DNA of 64,000 nt from Micromonospora sp. PLK6-60 (GTDB taxonomy: Bacteria > Actinomycetota > Actinomycetes > Mycobacteriales > Micromonosporaceae). The position numbers and the translations under genes are program-made. The stretch lies in assembly GCF_019890675.1 (NCBI RefSeq), contig NZ_JAIOAA010000007.1, forward strand, positions 62,001 through 126,000. Direction: 5' to 3'. Each line of letters opens with the position of its first letter. The first letter of the stretch is position 1. The notes under the pieces were generated by a model that ran no database searches, was not told the origin of the DNA, and saw only the letters and a list, made by a program, of their open reading frames with translations. Positions 63,346-64,000 of the stretch are shown here, one piece after another.

Positions 63346-64000
63346 GTGACGAGGATTGACGACGTCGCGCGGTTGGCCGGGGTGTCGACGGCCACGGTCT
63401 CGCGGGCCCTGCGCGGGCTGCCGACGGTCTCGGCCGCGACGCGCCGCCGGGTGCTCGCCGCCGCCGAGCAACTCCAGTACGCCGTCTCGCCCAGCGCGTC
63501 GCGCCTGGCGGGCGGCCGGACCGGCACCGTGGCGGTCATCGTCCCGCGGATCACCCGGTGGTTCTTCAGCACCGTCGTCGAGGCGGTCGAGGAGTTCCTC
63601 CACCAGTCCGGTTACGACCTGCTGCTGCACAACCTCGGCGGGCGGGAGCAGACCCGGCAGCGGGTGCTGCGTACCGCCAACCTGCACAAGCGGGTCGACG
63701 CGATGATGCTGGTGGCCACCCCGCTGCGGCCGGCCGACCGGGCCGCGCTGGCCGCCCTCGACCTGCCCGGGGTGACGGTCAGCTCCGGCACCGACGTACC
63801 CGGCTGGCCGTGCGTCCGGATAGACGACGTCGCCGCCGCCCGCGCCGCCACCCGGCACCTGCTCGACCTGGGGCACCGACGGATCGCGCACATCTCCGGC
63901 GACCCGGACGACGAACTGGCCTTCACCGCCCACCTGGACCGGCGTCGCGGCTACCGGGCGGAGCTGCGGGCGGCGGGTCTGCCGGCCGACCCCAGCCTCG
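63346..64000 (+). CDS. LacI-family regulator (3' part cut by window edge)
   Basis: At least 218 codons from GTG 63346. N-terminal LacI helix-turn-helix RIDDVARLAGVSTATVSRALRG, then the periplasmic-binding-like effector domain (TGTVAVIVPRITRWFFSTVVEAVEEFL). It follows the importer genes by 64 bp and probably represses them through the operator at 59771-59790 in the absence of the sugar. Confidence 0.93.
   Translation, partial: MTRIDDVARLAGVSTATVSRALRGLPTVSAATRRRVLAAAEQLQYAVSPSASRLAGGRTGTVAVIVPRITRWFFSTVVEAVEEFLHQSGYDLLLHNLGGREQTRQRVLRTANLHKRVDAMMLVATPLRPADRAALAALDLPGVTVSSGTDVPGWPCVRIDDVAAARAATRHLLDLGHRRIAHISGDPDDELAFTAHLDRRRGYRAELRAAGLPADPSL

Noticed and set aside
59862..64000. Complete ABC transporter including ATPase
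   Set aside because: No Walker A/ABC signature protein is encoded in the window; only binding protein and permeases are present.

Overview
The window is a very high-GC (about 73 percent), actinobacterial chromosome segment. Gene content, strong GC third-position bias, GTG/TTG starts, leaderless-looking promoters and a characteristic GTTAAC / GGGGCCCC intergenic repeat all fit Micromonosporaceae, most likely Micromonospora or a close relative. The taxonomic call is an inference from reading the sequence; no database search was run. I see no biosynthetic gene cluster, CRISPR array, rRNA operon or intact prophage.

Layout. (1) 1-11.7 kb is mostly core metabolism: a truncated ATP-dependent DNA ligase (ligB), a LexA-box-like site next to a small protein, an M20 peptidase, a uridine-kinase-like protein, a rhodanese, an 11-copy 20-bp minisatellite, cobQ-cobD, an SSB paralogue without the usual acidic tip, an HPF-like protein, a frameshifted alpha/beta hydrolase and an acetyltransferase. 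(2) 11.86-17 kb is a decayed accessory island that starts at tRNA-Arg(TCT). It has a 5'-truncated tyrosine integrase butted against a truncated deaminase, a cytidylyltransferase remnant, small orphan genes and two copies of a dispersed repeat. (3) 17.4-26.1 kb is accessory: a membrane protein, two tiny coupled genes divergent from a minimal GntR regulator, a secreted TSP3/pre-toxin/nuclease polymorphic toxin with a candidate immunity gene, an ArsR-SRPBCC-membrane operon with two palindromic operators, and a GNAT gene. (4) 26.5-35.4 kb holds a 3-hydroxyisobutyrate-dehydrogenase-like enzyme, a three-gene two-component cluster (kinase, kinase-like membrane protein, NarL-type regulator), a GlxA-type regulator with isochorismatase, an acyltransferase, a hydrolase and a VOC protein. 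(5) 35.4-49.5 kb holds glycogen debranching enzyme with an SCP2 protein, CBS and TMEM175 proteins, an F420/PPOX protein, 18-bp minisatellites around a perfect hairpin, asd, paired M16 peptidases, DAHP synthase behind an aromatic leader peptide and attenuator-like hairpins, and several small conserved actinobacterial genes. (6) 50-58.8 kb holds an NlpC/P60 hydrolase, a group-2 sigma factor, murQ with its MurR/RpiR regulator and operator, SDR, tmk-like, nucleotidyltransferase-BON-phosphoesterase genes and TspO. (7) 58.8-64 kb holds a secreted M23 peptidase and a carbohydrate ABC importer (binding protein and two permeases, no ATPase) followed by a LacI regulator that runs off the end; a near-palindromic LacI-type operator sits in front of the importer.

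Best leads: the toxin/immunity pair (19.9-22.6 kb), the aromatic-amino-acid attenuator in front of DAHP synthase (45.0 kb), the five-copy terminator-like repeat family including a 60-bp perfect palindrome, and the paired ArsR operators.
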